Assembly (NCBI RefSeq): GCF_012932425.1
Contig: NZ_JAAIII010000002.1
Location: 186,001 to 250,000 of the forward strand
Reading direction: 5' to 3'
DNA: 64,000 bases
Origin: Bifidobacterium oedipodis
GTDB taxonomy: Bacteria > Actinomycetota > Actinomycetes > Actinomycetales > Bifidobacteriaceae
Shown: positions 55,136 through 64,000 of the stretch, in pieces
Position numbering within the stretch: position 1 is the first letter of the stretch
How the letters are laid out: each line of letters starts with the position of its first letter
Translations under genes and position numbers: made by a program
Notes under the pieces: model-generated
Told to the model about the DNA's origin: nothing
What the model saw: the letters and a program-made list of their open reading frames with translations, nothing else
The model's database searches: none

Positions 55136-57814
55136 CTAAGCCAGGACGCCGATGGCGTCTACGGACCATTCGTGCTGGCTGGCCAGTCTCAGGGTGACGG
55201 TGTGGTCGCCGGCGGCAAGGTTTTCGACGCGCAATTGGGTGCGCAGGGAGCCCTGATTGGCCTGCAACGGCTTGCTGGCTTCAACAAGACGACCGTCAAC
55301 CAACACATCGACAAGAACACCGCCATCCGACGGGCCGAATACATCGAGTCCGGTACCCGTGAAACGGCATGTCAGGCTGGAGCCGATCTCATGGGTGCGC
55401 GAAATGGAGCGCATGTAGGTGAACATGCCTTGGCCGTTGAGATGCTCCCAAGTGCCACCATATTCGACCACGTCAGGCACCGCAGCGCCAGACTGTCCGT
55501 CGCTCCACGAGGTCATGTGCATGTCATCGATGAGGTTGGTGAGGTAGGGGCTGAATCCTGCCACTCGTTCGATGCGCAGGTTGTCGAAGCGCACGTGGTC
55601 AAAGCTGGAGCCGAGCTGCACACGGCCGGCGCTTTGCGGCGCTTCATCAGTCCACGAAGTGATGGCAATGCCATTGACGAGGAAGGTTACCATGTCGCCG
55701 GCGACTTCAAGCGTCACCGTATTCCACTGCCCCACACCCGGCTTGAAGGTCAGTTCAGGCTTGCCGGCGCGACGTGCGGCATATACCAGATCCTGCATAT
55801 GGCCGCGGCGCACTTCGGCGTCGTAACGGCGCAGCAAATACAGACCGTCGCTGAACAGTTTGATGCTGTAGCCAGCCAAGTCGCTGGTGAGCTTGTGACC
55901 GCCCAGTTCGCGAGCGCCAACCAGTACATACGGCGCACAGCCGTCATAGTGTTCGAACAGCACATCCACAGACACACGGTAGTTGGCCCAGCGGCTGTCG
56001 CCGATGGCGGTGCGCGGGTCGCCTTCAATCCACGTGTGGCCGGCATGAGCGTGATCGATCTGCTGACGCAGCACAGTGCCGCGTTCGGGGTCGCTCACGC
56101 GTTCAAAGGCACCATTGGAGTCGGTGGTGTAGCGGGGAATCGGACCGTTGCCTGCGCAGAAGTCGTCGGCGTGGAGCACTCCGGCAGCAGGATCCTCATC
56201 CAACACCGCGCGCGAGGCTTCGCCCGTGCGAGCGATGGCGTATGGTTCCACATCCGCTTCGGCCAACGTGGTGGCGGTGATAATGGACCACGGAGCCACG
56301 TCAAGCGTATACACGGCAGACTGCGCTTCAACCGCACTGATATGGCGACGATAGTTGGCGTCGTAAGGCTGGCCGGGTTCGGCGGCGCGGGTCTGCCAGA
56401 TATGCAGTGGCTTGCCCGCCGCGCCGAGCGCAGGGTCAAGCGTGAGCGTATACGTTTTGTTCAGGGAGGAATCATTGACGATCACGATGGAGCAGTCGGC
56501 ACCATCGGGCGAGGCGAGCGTCAGGTAGCTTGGTTCGCCGTGGCGTGCGCCGTTCACCGGATTGTTGCCGCCGACCTTGCAGCCGGAGGCTTGCGGAATG
56601 GCACGCCAGATGGCGCGGGTGCCGTCATCCCAGCCCAAGCGCGCGAATTTGGCGAAATGTTCAAGGATGGCGCAGCCGGCGTCGTAATACATCCAACCGC
56701 TCCATGGATCGCGCATGGACACCAGTTCTTTGGAGGCATATTCCATATGTTCGTGGCATGCGCCGAGGGCCGGCTGATAGATGGCCAGCGTGCGGCGCGA
56801 CTCCACGAAGCCCTTGATCAGGGTGTTGGCCATTTCCAGCGGCGAGCCGGGGCCGCCAATGCCCGTGCCATCGGGCACGTCGTCCAATCCCGCGGGGTTG
56901 GTGTTGTTGGGGCGATCGGCGGAGTTGGAGAATACGGCCTGGGCTTCGGAGTTCCACACTTCCTTGTCGAATTCATCGGCAAGACGCTTGAAATTGCCGT
57001 TCGCATCATCCACAACGGAATAGTGGTAGGCGGCCACATCCATGGCGTCCAGGTATGCGGGGGTGGCGATGACTTCGTCGCCGAAGGTGCCGGTCACCTC
57101 TTCATCCGAGGTGATGACGGCGATGCGGTGGAAGCGTTCGCGCTCTTCGTCCGACGACCATCCGGCGTCGGCCGCACTCGCCAATCGAGCGCCTTCAGCG
57201 GCAATCTCCTGCGCATCAGCGGCAGAGACGGCAGCAGCATCGCTCACTTCGAAGCCGGTTTCATCGGTGCGCACGCGGTGGGCGAAGTCGGCGATCCAAT
57301 CAAGGTCGGCGGTGCGTTCGTTGACATCAGGATTCACCGAGTCAACCATCACGCCGCAGCGACGCCAGGCTGCCAGAATCGTGTTCTTGTACCAGCGGTA
57401 GATGTCGTCGTTGTCACGCACCCATGTTGGCGCGCACCAGCGCAGGATGCTCACGTGCAGGTTCGGATTAACCGTGGCCGCATCGGCAGCCAGCTGGAAG
57501 CCGGGTTCGCGTTCGACCATCGGGTATTCGTCGCGCGAACGCATGGTGCAGGCGTTGGGACCGGTGGAATTGTTGCGGTCGTTGCCCATTTCGATTTTGA
57601 CGACGTTCATGATCGGATGCGAACCACCGAACAGCGTACGGATCATCGCCCAATACACATCGGGCTGTTCACGTCGGTAGTCGAGCAGCATGGCCGAGGT
57701 GGCGTTGCCGGACAGCACGCCGAACCCCTTGTAAGTCAGGCCATTGCGGTTGTGCGCGGCGTTGGCCACATCCTCGGCGGTGAGGTTGATGGGGACGATA
57801 GGATTATCAGGCAC
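55136..57814 (-). CDS. GH59-like galactocerebrosidase/beta-galactosidase
   Basis: An 892-residue glycoside hydrolase. The N-terminal barrel begins with YKGFGVLSGNATSAMLLDY, close to GH59 galactosylceramidases. The acid/base candidate is Glu166 in NPDVNERTADLDW and the nucleophile candidate Glu290 in EVWNSEAQAV. A beta-sandwich (about 455-530) and a lectin-like laminin-G-type domain (about 570-750) follow, and a further C-terminal beta domain closes the protein. There is no signal peptide, so it acts in the cytoplasm on imported sugars. I use the GTG at 57814, because AGGGAG is 5-6 nt upstream. Natural substrate unknown; a terminal beta-galactoside is likely. Confidence 0.85.
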   Translation of the reverse strand: MPDNPIVPINLTAEDVANAAHNRNGLTYKGFGVLSGNATSAMLLDYRREQPDVYWAMIRTLFGGSHPIMNVVKIEMGNDRNNSTGPNACTMRSRDEYPMVEREPGFQLAADAATVNPNLHVSILRWCAPTWVRDNDDIYRWYKNTILAAWRRCGVMVDSVNPDVNERTADLDWIADFAHRVRTDETGFEVSDAAAVSAADAQEIAAEGARLASAADAGWSSDEERERFHRIAVITSDEEVTGTFGDEVIATPAYLDAMDVAAYHYSVVDDANGNFKRLADEFDKEVWNSEAQAVFSNSADRPNNTNPAGLDDVPDGTGIGGPGSPLEMANTLIKGFVESRRTLAIYQPALGACHEHMEYASKELVSMRDPWSGWMYYDAGCAILEHFAKFARLGWDDGTRAIWRAIPQASGCKVGGNNPVNGARHGEPSYLTLASPDGADCSIVIVNDSSLNKTYTLTLDPALGAAGKPLHIWQTRAAEPGQPYDANYRRHISAVEAQSAVYTLDVAPWSIITATTLAEADVEPYAIARTGEASRAVLDEDPAAGVLHADDFCAGNGPIPRYTTDSNGAFERVSDPERGTVLRQQIDHAHAGHTWIEGDPRTAIGDSRWANYRVSVDVLFEHYDGCAPYVLVGARELGGHKLTSDLAGYSIKLFSDGLYLLRRYDAEVRRGHMQDLVYAARRAGKPELTFKPGVGQWNTVTLEVAGDMVTFLVNGIAITSWTDEAPQSAGRVQLGSSFDHVRFDNLRIERVAGFSPYLTNLIDDMHMTSWSDGQSGAAVPDVVEYGGTWEHLNGQGMFTYMRSISRTHEIGSSLTCRFTGTGLDVFGPSDGGVLVDVLVDGRLVEASKPLQANQGSLRTQLRVENLAAGDHTVTLRLASQHEWSVDAIGVLA

Positions 57815-58037
57815 AGATGCTCCCTTCAACATAAGGCGGCACCTCAAGCACCACCCATGTTTGAACACTTTTAATCAGTATTAATCATACACGATTATGC
57901 GCGATCACATAACCCGTGGTAGCGTTGCATATGCATGATGCGATGGGCAGTGCATACTGCACAACGAAGCAGCAGCAAAGCACGTGCCCGTCACAGGCAT
58001 AACAGAAGTACAAACGGACAGCGAGGTCAGCAATACC

Positions 58038-59027
58038 ATGGCGATAGGAGCACCGCGCAAAAAAGTGACGATCAGGGACGTCGCGGATGCGGCCGGCGTC
58101 TCCACAGCCACGGTTTCACGAGCCTTCGCTCGTCCGGGCCGAGTCGGCGCCGAAACCGCTGAACGCATACGTCAAATCGCCGACGAACTTGGCTATCGCG
58201 CGGACACCGTGGATGCCGCCCAGTCCTCCTCCCCCGATGAGCTCAACGGCATGCTCGCCATCACCGTGGCGGATATCTCCAACCCGGTGTTTTCCGATGT
58301 GGTCAAAGCCGCCCAGCATCGATGCCTGACCAAGGGCTTCGGCCTAGCTGTAGTCGATGCTGAAGAGACGGGTGCCATCGAACGCGGTGCTATGCAGCTT
58401 ATGCATCGTCATGTTGACGGATTCATTCTTGCCTCATCTCGAGCCTCGGATGCCGCGATTCGTAAAATCGCTGAAATCAAGCCGGTAGTGACGCTGAATC
58501 GCCCCACCAGAGGTATTCCCGCAATCATCGCCGACCCCACCCGTGGGCTGGTCGCCGCTGTTGAGCAGCTGCTGGCACTGGGCCACAAGCAGATCACGTA
58601 TTTGGCCGGACCGGCTTCATCCTGGCAGGATGGCATGCGCTGGCGTGTGCTCAATGCCCTATCTGTTCAGCATGGTTTCCTGTTGCGCCGATTGCCATGC
58701 GCCTCGCCCACCATGGCGGGTGGAATCGGCGCATTCCGCCTATTCAAGGCGCGCCCCACCAGTGCGGTTATTGCCTATAACGATTTGATGGCTGTGGGTT
58801 TTCTCAGCGCGCTCATGGAGCACGGCTTCGCCGTGCCCGGTGAAGTGTCAGTGGTCGGCATCGATAATCTGCCCACTGACACTATTGCCAAACCCACGCT
58901 GAGTTCGGTGAATTTGCCGCGCCGCGAGTTAGGCGAACAGGCGGTCGACGAACTGATTGGCCGGCTGCGCCACGTCACACGCAAGCCTGGCTTGGAGCCG
59001 GTGATGTTGCCGTCCACATTCGTGTAG
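58038..59027 (+). CDS. LacI-family transcriptional regulator
   Basis: A 329-residue repressor. N-terminal HTH with KKVTIRDVADAAGVSTATVSRAFARPGRVGAETAERI, hinge near 50-60, and a periplasmic-binding-like effector domain (MLAITVADISNPVFSDVVKAAQ ... VVGIDNLPTD ... LGEQAVDELIGRL). It lies between the divergent GH59 gene and the convergent GH78 gene, so it probably controls this sugar locus. A further ATG upstream at 57984 is possible but adds residues outside the HTH. TGCATATGCA at about 57926-57935 is a possible half of an operator. Confidence 0.9.
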   Translation: MAIGAPRKKVTIRDVADAAGVSTATVSRAFARPGRVGAETAERIRQIADELGYRADTVDAAQSSSPDELNGMLAITVADISNPVFSDVVKAAQHRCLTKGFGLAVVDAEETGAIERGAMQLMHRHVDGFILASSRASDAAIRKIAEIKPVVTLNRPTRGIPAIIADPTRGLVAAVEQLLALGHKQITYLAGPASSWQDGMRWRVLNALSVQHGFLLRRLPCASPTMAGGIGAFRLFKARPTSAVIAYNDLMAVGFLSALMEHGFAVPGEVSVVGIDNLPTDTIAKPTLSSVNLPRRELGEQAVDELIGRLRHVTRKPGLEPVMLPSTFV

Positions 59028-59128
59028 CGCGACAGTATCGGACCGGCTCCAACGCAGAGCTATAACTGAACCATAATCGAACCATAGCCGACTAAAACTA
59101 TGGCCGAACCATAACCAAAAACATAACT

Positions 59129-61987
59129 TCACTGGATCCGGAACACGTGATGCCCAGACGTCACATGCTCCAGTACCACCGCTCCGGCTGGGCACAAGGT
59201 GCCGGCCAAACGCATGGATGCGCTCAGGGTTTGCACCGATTCTGTGCGGCCATCGACATCCACCGATAGCTTCTCCCCCGCTTGAGCTGAAGATACCGGC
59301 GGCAATACCACAGTGGCTTCAGTACGAGGTGGCACGGTCAGCGATAGCTCGACTTCATTGCCTTCCTGAGGCACACGGCACGACACTTCAATCAAACCTG
59401 CGCGCGTAGGCAACACGGTACGGGCCGATGTCAGCTCACCCAGCTGTGGAATCACCGCGAACCTGCGGAAGCCGGCTTCGATCATGCGGACGCCCAGCAC
59501 ACCTTCAGGCAGCAGATATACCGGCGACGCAGCCCATGGATGCGAGTACGTGGTGTTCGGCTTCAGACTCAAGTCCCAAGCCTCCATGGTGCCGCCGCCA
59601 CCGCTGGCCAGCATATTAGCCCACGATCGCATGCCTTCTTTCGCAGCTAACAGCTTAACCGCGTCCGTGCCAAGACCGGCGCGGAATAGACCATCCAGAT
59701 ACACGGCTGCAACATACACGCTGCAGGCCATGCCGCGCGAACGCAGGTAGTCGCCGACCCTCGCGGCTCGTTCGGCCGGAACCTCGGCGAAGGCGAACAC
59801 AAAAGCATTGGCATGCAGCGAAGCATGTGCAATCGGCCCGCTGCCCGCCTGCACACCCTCGTCATATGCCTGGTCAGGATTAGATCCCACAGGATCCAGT
59901 CCATCAATGTATACGCCGCGCTCCTCATCCCACAGCATATGGTGAATCGCTTCGCGCATACGTGCTGCGATATGCTCATAACGCGAGGCATCATCGTCGA
60001 ATCCAAGCTCACCAGCGGCATCCGCATGCCGTGCGCGCTCCTGATCGGCCAAAGCCTTGGCTAAATCGGCCATGGCCGCATAGGCTGCACTGGCCAACGC
60101 ATTGATCACGGTGTTGACACGCCCGAACACGAAACCGTCGCGCTCGCTCATCGGCCAATCCACCAAATCGCCGTCCATACGGCTGGAATGGCCCGGATCC
60201 TTAACGATCAGCCCGGTAGTTTCGTCCAGATATGCCGAGGGCAACAGCGATGCCAATGCCGCGTATTCATGCCGCGCCTGTTCCAAGGAACCGGTGCGCA
60301 GCCACGCATCGTGGACTGCAAGAATCAGATACAGCGGCCATTCGGTCGGCCAGGTGCGATTGGCAATCAGTCGGTTCACGGTGAGCGTGCCTAACGCCGG
60401 CGCATCTTCCAACGCCAGATGCGCGCGCTGCTGAATCCACGCGTCTGCCTCATAGGCGGCACGTTCACGCGTCCAGGAATCAACGTACATATTGCCGTTG
60501 AATGCTTCGATGGTATGCCGGCTCAACTCCCATACGCGATTAACCATGTCATCAGAGGTGTCGCTGCCGCCCGATAGGGACGACAACGGCTCAATCAGTG
60601 CGGTTGCCACCAGTCCGTCACCGCCGGCACCCACAGCACCACCCTGTTCGACGAGCCGCTCAGCCAAATCGGCAATTGGCCTCGAAGGAATGATCTCCAC
60701 ATATCGGAACACGCGGATGCCCCAGGTTTCCAACCGTCGTCCAGCCGCTTCCGGCACGATATGCCATACATCCTCGTAGGTGTTGAAACAGCTCAGGTGG
60801 TAACGCACCGAACCGTCGTCTTCCAGCACTTCGCCATAACGAATCGTCAGATCAACCGGTTCGTCCACATTCAGCGACAGGGCGATGCCACCCATCCACG
60901 CTTTGCCAAAGTCGATAACAATACCATCGCCGGTCGGGTTGGTTGTCACGTTTTCCGGACGCTCGTCGCGCACCTCGAGCTTGTCCGCAGCGGTGGCTTC
61001 AAGCAGGGCAAATGGCTGCTTCACCGCCACAGGAGCCCACTGCGCATCGAAGACATCAGAGTCGTTAACACCAGCAGCAACAGCGGTATCGAACCCTGCA
61101 CAAGCGAAGTCGAAGGGGAAAGTCGCGCTGTCAAGATTCTCAGCCGGCGCATCAAAGTATTGGGTGCCAATGGACGCACTGGGCGGATACACACGAGAAC
61201 CGTCGAAGCCCAACCAGTCCGGCCCGGTACCCCAGTGAAGCATTTCACCATTTTCAAAGCAAATATCCAACTGCGCGGCAAAGCGCCGGTCTTCCATGGC
61301 ATAGGCGATAGCACCTATGACATTCTGCGTGCCAGGCTGTAGCAATTGGGTTACGTCGAAACCGTCGTATCGGGTTTCGCTTCCTGTGGGGAACACTGGC
61401 CCGCAGCCAACAAAACTGCCGTTCAGCCACATGCGGTAGACGAACTGCCTCGCCGGCGTGGTAGAAGCACCAGTGGCATTAAGCGTAGCCCAGGCAATGG
61501 GCTGGTCAGGAATATCAATCGCTCCACGCAGGAATGCCCATCCGGCGGCATTGCCTAGCTCGCTTTGCGTATCATCGCGTTGTTCACCGATACCGTTCGA
61601 TCGATCCGCAATCCAGATAGGCTGGGCTTGCCAGTTGGTACCGGCACCAGTGCCGAAGGTGACGGGCTGCGCCCAGCCACCGGCCTCCCCACAGCCGTCC
61701 CAGATGCGCACGTTCACCCAGTAACGTCGTGCCGGCGACATATCCACGTCCAGCGCAACGCCGTCAAGACCGTCGCCTTTCACGCGCCCGGAATCCCACA
61801 CATCGCCCACACCAATGGCAGCAAGATCGGCCTGCAAGGAGACGACCACACGATAGGCGCTCACGCCTCCATGGCAATGTGGATGTCGCGGCTGGTCGCC
61901 CATATGCCAGCGCAGCACCGGAGTAATTCCCGGCTCGAGATCAACCGGCTCATGCCGGTCGTTAATCAGCATGTCAATAACACACAT
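59129..61987 (-). CDS. GH78 alpha-L-rhamnosidase
   Basis: A 952-residue enzyme with an N-terminal beta-domain (residues 10-130), a Bac_rhamnosid_N-type carbohydrate-binding domain (about 145-290), a linker beta-domain, the (alpha/alpha)6 barrel (about 480-820) and a C-terminal domain. The catalytic-region pattern D-x4-E-x6-D is kept in YVDSWTRERAAYEADAWIQQ (Asp, Glu, Asp at the GH78 spacing), and the later Glu falls in GGTMEAWDLSL. No signal peptide, so it is cytoplasmic and acts on imported rhamnosides. AGGGAGGG lies 5-6 nt before the ATG. It is probably co-transcribed with the DUF624 and ABC permease genes. Confidence 0.92.
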   Translation of the reverse strand: MCVIDMLINDRHEPVDLEPGITPVLRWHMGDQPRHPHCHGGVSAYRVVVSLQADLAAIGVGDVWDSGRVKGDGLDGVALDVDMSPARRYWVNVRIWDGCGEAGGWAQPVTFGTGAGTNWQAQPIWIADRSNGIGEQRDDTQSELGNAAGWAFLRGAIDIPDQPIAWATLNATGASTTPARQFVYRMWLNGSFVGCGPVFPTGSETRYDGFDVTQLLQPGTQNVIGAIAYAMEDRRFAAQLDICFENGEMLHWGTGPDWLGFDGSRVYPPSASIGTQYFDAPAENLDSATFPFDFACAGFDTAVAAGVNDSDVFDAQWAPVAVKQPFALLEATAADKLEVRDERPENVTTNPTGDGIVIDFGKAWMGGIALSLNVDEPVDLTIRYGEVLEDDGSVRYHLSCFNTYEDVWHIVPEAAGRRLETWGIRVFRYVEIIPSRPIADLAERLVEQGGAVGAGGDGLVATALIEPLSSLSGGSDTSDDMVNRVWELSRHTIEAFNGNMYVDSWTRERAAYEADAWIQQRAHLALEDAPALGTLTVNRLIANRTWPTEWPLYLILAVHDAWLRTGSLEQARHEYAALASLLPSAYLDETTGLIVKDPGHSSRMDGDLVDWPMSERDGFVFGRVNTVINALASAAYAAMADLAKALADQERARHADAAGELGFDDDASRYEHIAARMREAIHHMLWDEERGVYIDGLDPVGSNPDQAYDEGVQAGSGPIAHASLHANAFVFAFAEVPAERAARVGDYLRSRGMACSVYVAAVYLDGLFRAGLGTDAVKLLAAKEGMRSWANMLASGGGGTMEAWDLSLKPNTTYSHPWAASPVYLLPEGVLGVRMIEAGFRRFAVIPQLGELTSARTVLPTRAGLIEVSCRVPQEGNEVELSLTVPPRTEATVVLPPVSSAQAGEKLSVDVDGRTESVQTLSASMRLAGTLCPAGAVVLEHVTSGHHVFRIQ

Positions 61988-62062
61988 ACTTCCCTCCCTT
62001 GAATGGAATGAATACTTTGCGCGCGATTGCAGTCCCCACAGCAATCGCCACGCAACGATTGG

Positions 62063-62962
62063 TTAGGATTGGTAATCCCTGGTGCCCGAGAAGAACGAGC
62101 CACCAGAAGTCTTGTTTACAACGGAATACATATCAATAATGCGCTTGTCGCCACTTTCCTTCGCCATCGCGACGAACATGAGGTTGGCCTGCCAGTTGGC
62201 CGAAGACCACACCAGATAGGCAACGATGCCTGTGGTGAGAACCAGCACCAGCAGTCCGTATTTGGTGGTCATGCCCCAACCGTAACCCACAAGCGCCACC
62301 ATGGAAATGATAATGGCGGGAATTCGGCGCACGGCAAGCATAAAACCGTTCCTGATTCGCGAGAAGAATTTTGCCTTCGGATATTCCACCGTTAGCACCA
62401 ACGCCACCAGCATCGCCTGAACGAACAGGGCGCAGCAGACGATCAGAATCGGGACAACGAAGGCTCCCCACGAAGTCTGCATCATAATGAACACGTCGTA
62501 GATAAAGCAGAACACCAGCAGCAGAAACACGAAACTGATGGTGATCGAGCGCACGAACAGCTTGGCATATGCCTTGAAGTAGGGGCCGATGAACGCTACG
62601 GTGCGATCGAACGGCACATAGGGTTCGGCGATCCAGTCGGGCGGGAAATCCTTGGCTCCGGATTGTTCACGCCACACGCGGGCGCGGGTTTCGGCATTGA
62701 TGGAGAACAGCATGGGCTGATCGCGGAACATCGCGAATAGGGCGGTCAGCCCAGGCATGCTCAACCATGCGGCCAAGAGGTAGGTGGGCCAGTAGGTCAG
62801 ATCCCGTACCGCAAAGACCACAAGCAGCAATGGCAGCATACCGATGAACAGGCAGAGGCTGGATTCCAACAGCACGAGAATGGTGTTGACCACCTTGTTA
62901 TAGGTGCCGTTGAAGTTCTCGTTTTTGCCTTGGCTTACGTTGTCGCCGTTCTGGTTGGCCAT
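62063..62962 (-). CDS. DUF624 (YesL-like) membrane protein
   Basis: A 299-residue protein with about five membrane helices (VVNTILVLLESSLCLFIGMLPLLLVVFAV, TYLLAAWLSMPGLTALFAM, SITISFVFLLLVFCFIYDVF, VVPILIVCCALFVQAMLVAL, YGLLVLVLTTGIVAYLVW). The DUF624 family travels with sugar ABC transporters and rhamnogalacturonan enzymes (YesL). It lies 75 bp before the GH78 gene and 158 bp after the permease gene on the same strand. The ATG at 62962 has GAGG 6 nt upstream. Function not established; probably a transport accessory. Confidence 0.88.
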   Translation of the reverse strand: MANQNGDNVSQGKNENFNGTYNKVVNTILVLLESSLCLFIGMLPLLLVVFAVRDLTYWPTYLLAAWLSMPGLTALFAMFRDQPMLFSINAETRARVWREQSGAKDFPPDWIAEPYVPFDRTVAFIGPYFKAYAKLFVRSITISFVFLLLVFCFIYDVFIMMQTSWGAFVVPILIVCCALFVQAMLVALVLTVEYPKAKFFSRIRNGFMLAVRRIPAIIISMVALVGYGWGMTTKYGLLVLVLTTGIVAYLVWSSANWQANLMFVAMAKESGDKRIIDMYSVVNKTSGGSFFSGTRDYQS

Positions 62963-63120
62963 CGTCATCCTCGCTTGTTCGTGTATTGCTTGCCAGTAGT
63001 AATTATGGCTGGCGTCCGAACAGGTGTTCAAACGCCAGCCATGAATAGTCGGTGAGCAAAGGCCTTGGATTTCGCCGATGAACTTTGCTCAGATCGGGTG
63101 CGGCTCAGCCGCCTGATGCG

Positions 63121-64000
63121 TCAGCCCTTCATGCCGGAGGTTGCGATTCCTTCGACGAACTGCTTCTGGCCGATGAGGAAGACGATCAGGATCGGCAGCA
63201 CCGACATAACCGAACCGGTCATGACCATGGCATAGTTCGCGGAGTTCTGCGAGATGAAGGTCTTCAAACCCAGCTGAATGGTCTGCAGGCTCGGAGAACG
63301 CAGGTACATCAACGGGCCCATGTAGTCGTTCCACGTATTCGTGAAAGTGATGATGCCCAGGGCGGCGATCGACGGGCCGGACAGCGGCAGCACGATGCGA
63401 CGGTAGATGCCCCATTCGCTCAGACCGTCCAGACGCGCGGCCTCGGAGAGCTCTTCAGGAATCGTGTCGTAGAACTGCTTCATCATGAACACACCGAAGG
63501 CACCGAAAGCCTGCAGCAGGATGATGGACCAGCGGGTGTCGGTCAGATGGATGGAGGAGAGGATCTTGTACTGCGGGATCATGTAGGCCTGCCACGGCAC
63601 GGCCATGGTGGCGATGTAGATCAGGAACAGCACGTTGCGGCCGGGGAACTTGATCTTGGAGAAGCCATAGGCGGCGAAGGATCCGGTGAACACCTGCAGG
63701 AAGGTCACGCAGAATGCGAAGAACACGGTGTTGCCAAGCCACGTCAGCATGTTGGAGTCGGTCCAAATGTTGATGTAGTTCTCCCAGTGCCACACGCTCG
63801 GTAGCCACTTGAACGGGACCATGAAGACCTCGTTGTTGGGCTTGACGGCGGCCAGGAACATCCACACGAACGGCAGCACCATGAAGATGGTCAGGCACAG
63901 CATACCAAGGTAGCCGATGACAGTACCGACGATCTTCAGAGGGGAGGTCTTCTGCTTGTTCCAAGGAATGTCGGATGTGGAGGGCCGGTTTGCGGGATTG
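63121..64000 (-). CDS. Carbohydrate ABC transporter permease (MalG-type), partial
   Basis: The 3' part of a permease whose start lies beyond the window end. The reading frame stays open to base 64000 and gives a polar N-terminal segment (NKQKTSPLKIVG) before the first helix. Six helices are visible. The EAA signature reads EELSEAARLDGLSEWGIYRRIVLPLSGP, which contacts the ATPase. The C-terminus ends FVEGIATSGMKG, as in MalG/AraQ-type permeases. With the GH78 and DUF624 genes it forms an uptake-and-cleavage locus for oligosaccharides. The ATP-binding partner is probably a shared MsmK-like ATPase elsewhere. Confidence 0.95.
   Translation of the reverse strand, partial: NPANRPSTSDIPWNKQKTSPLKIVGTVIGYLGMLCLTIFMVLPFVWMFLAAVKPNNEVFMVPFKWLPSVWHWENYINIWTDSNMLTWLGNTVFFAFCVTFLQVFTGSFAAYGFSKIKFPGRNVLFLIYIATMAVPWQAYMIPQYKILSSIHLTDTRWSIILLQAFGAFGVFMMKQFYDTIPEELSEAARLDGLSEWGIYRRIVLPLSGPSIAALGIITFTNTWNDYMGPLMYLRSPSLQTIQLGLKTFISQNSANYAMVMTGSVMSVLPILIVFLIGQKQFVEGIATSGMKG

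Noticed and set aside
55172-57874. A 900-codon open frame on the plus strand opposite the GH59 gene
   Set aside because: The minus strand carries GH59 catalytic motifs and a good ribosome site; the plus-strand product has no recognisable features.

Overview
The window looks like a chromosomal segment of a Bifidobacterium, most likely B. longum. It is high-GC Gram-positive DNA with actinobacterial hallmarks: a Pup/PafA/Dop/ARC pupylation locus, a LytR C-terminal-domain protein, a PriA without a recognisable helicase motif, CIRCE-controlled groEL, and plant- or host-glycan genes (GH59, GH78, LacI, sugar ABC permease). The species call is inference from gene content; no rRNA or tRNA gene was seen.

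Layout. 0.1-12 kb: stress and envelope genes. These are clpC(-), a double universal-stress protein(+), a cold-shock gene coupled to a DUF3027 gene(-), a TPM-domain protein with an OmpR-type two-component system(-), a WXG100-like protein(+), groEL with two tandem CIRCE operators(-) and cspA(-). 12-19 kb: a LytR_C protein, ung, then a six-gene MoxR/DUF58/VWA operon whose genes all overlap by 4 bp. 19-23.8 kb: an accessory stretch with a small WXG-like protein coupled to a serine-hydrolase-like protein, a toxin-antitoxin-like pair, a DUF5596-type acyltransferase, a cluster of tiny ORFs and a leaderless HTH gene. 23.7-27.5 kb: response regulator, ABC ATPase, ABC permease and histidine kinase, with related hairpin repeats inside and in front of the module. 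27.7-32.2 kb: purB, a large flippase-like membrane protein and the HU gene.

32.3-39.1 kb holds the pupylation operon (dedA, arc, dop, an IMPase-like gene, pup, pafA) with no 20S proteasome genes in it. Pup already ends in Glu, and ARC lacks the C-terminal Tyr-containing proteasome-docking tail. 39.1-49.4 kb is housekeeping: serB, fmt, a HAD phosphatase, priA, ilvD, cfa, rpoZ and metK. 49.5-54.9 kb is a lower-GC accessory module (lipoprotein, MacB-type permease, ATPase, MacA-type lipoprotein, NarL-type kinase and regulator). It is bracketed by two hairpins that share an 18-bp arm, which suggests an insertion beside metK. 55.1-64 kb is a carbohydrate locus: a GH59-like beta-galactosidase/galactocerebrosidase without signal peptide, a divergent LacI regulator, a GH78 alpha-L-rhamnosidase, a DUF624 protein, and an ABC sugar permease cut by the window end.

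The most unusual items are the proteasome-less Pup operon with an iteron-bearing hairpin in front of pup and a degenerate IMPase-like gene inside it; the low-GC transporter/two-component island between duplicated hairpins; and the WXG-like/hydrolase pair preceded by a perfect palindrome made of DnaA-box-like sequences.
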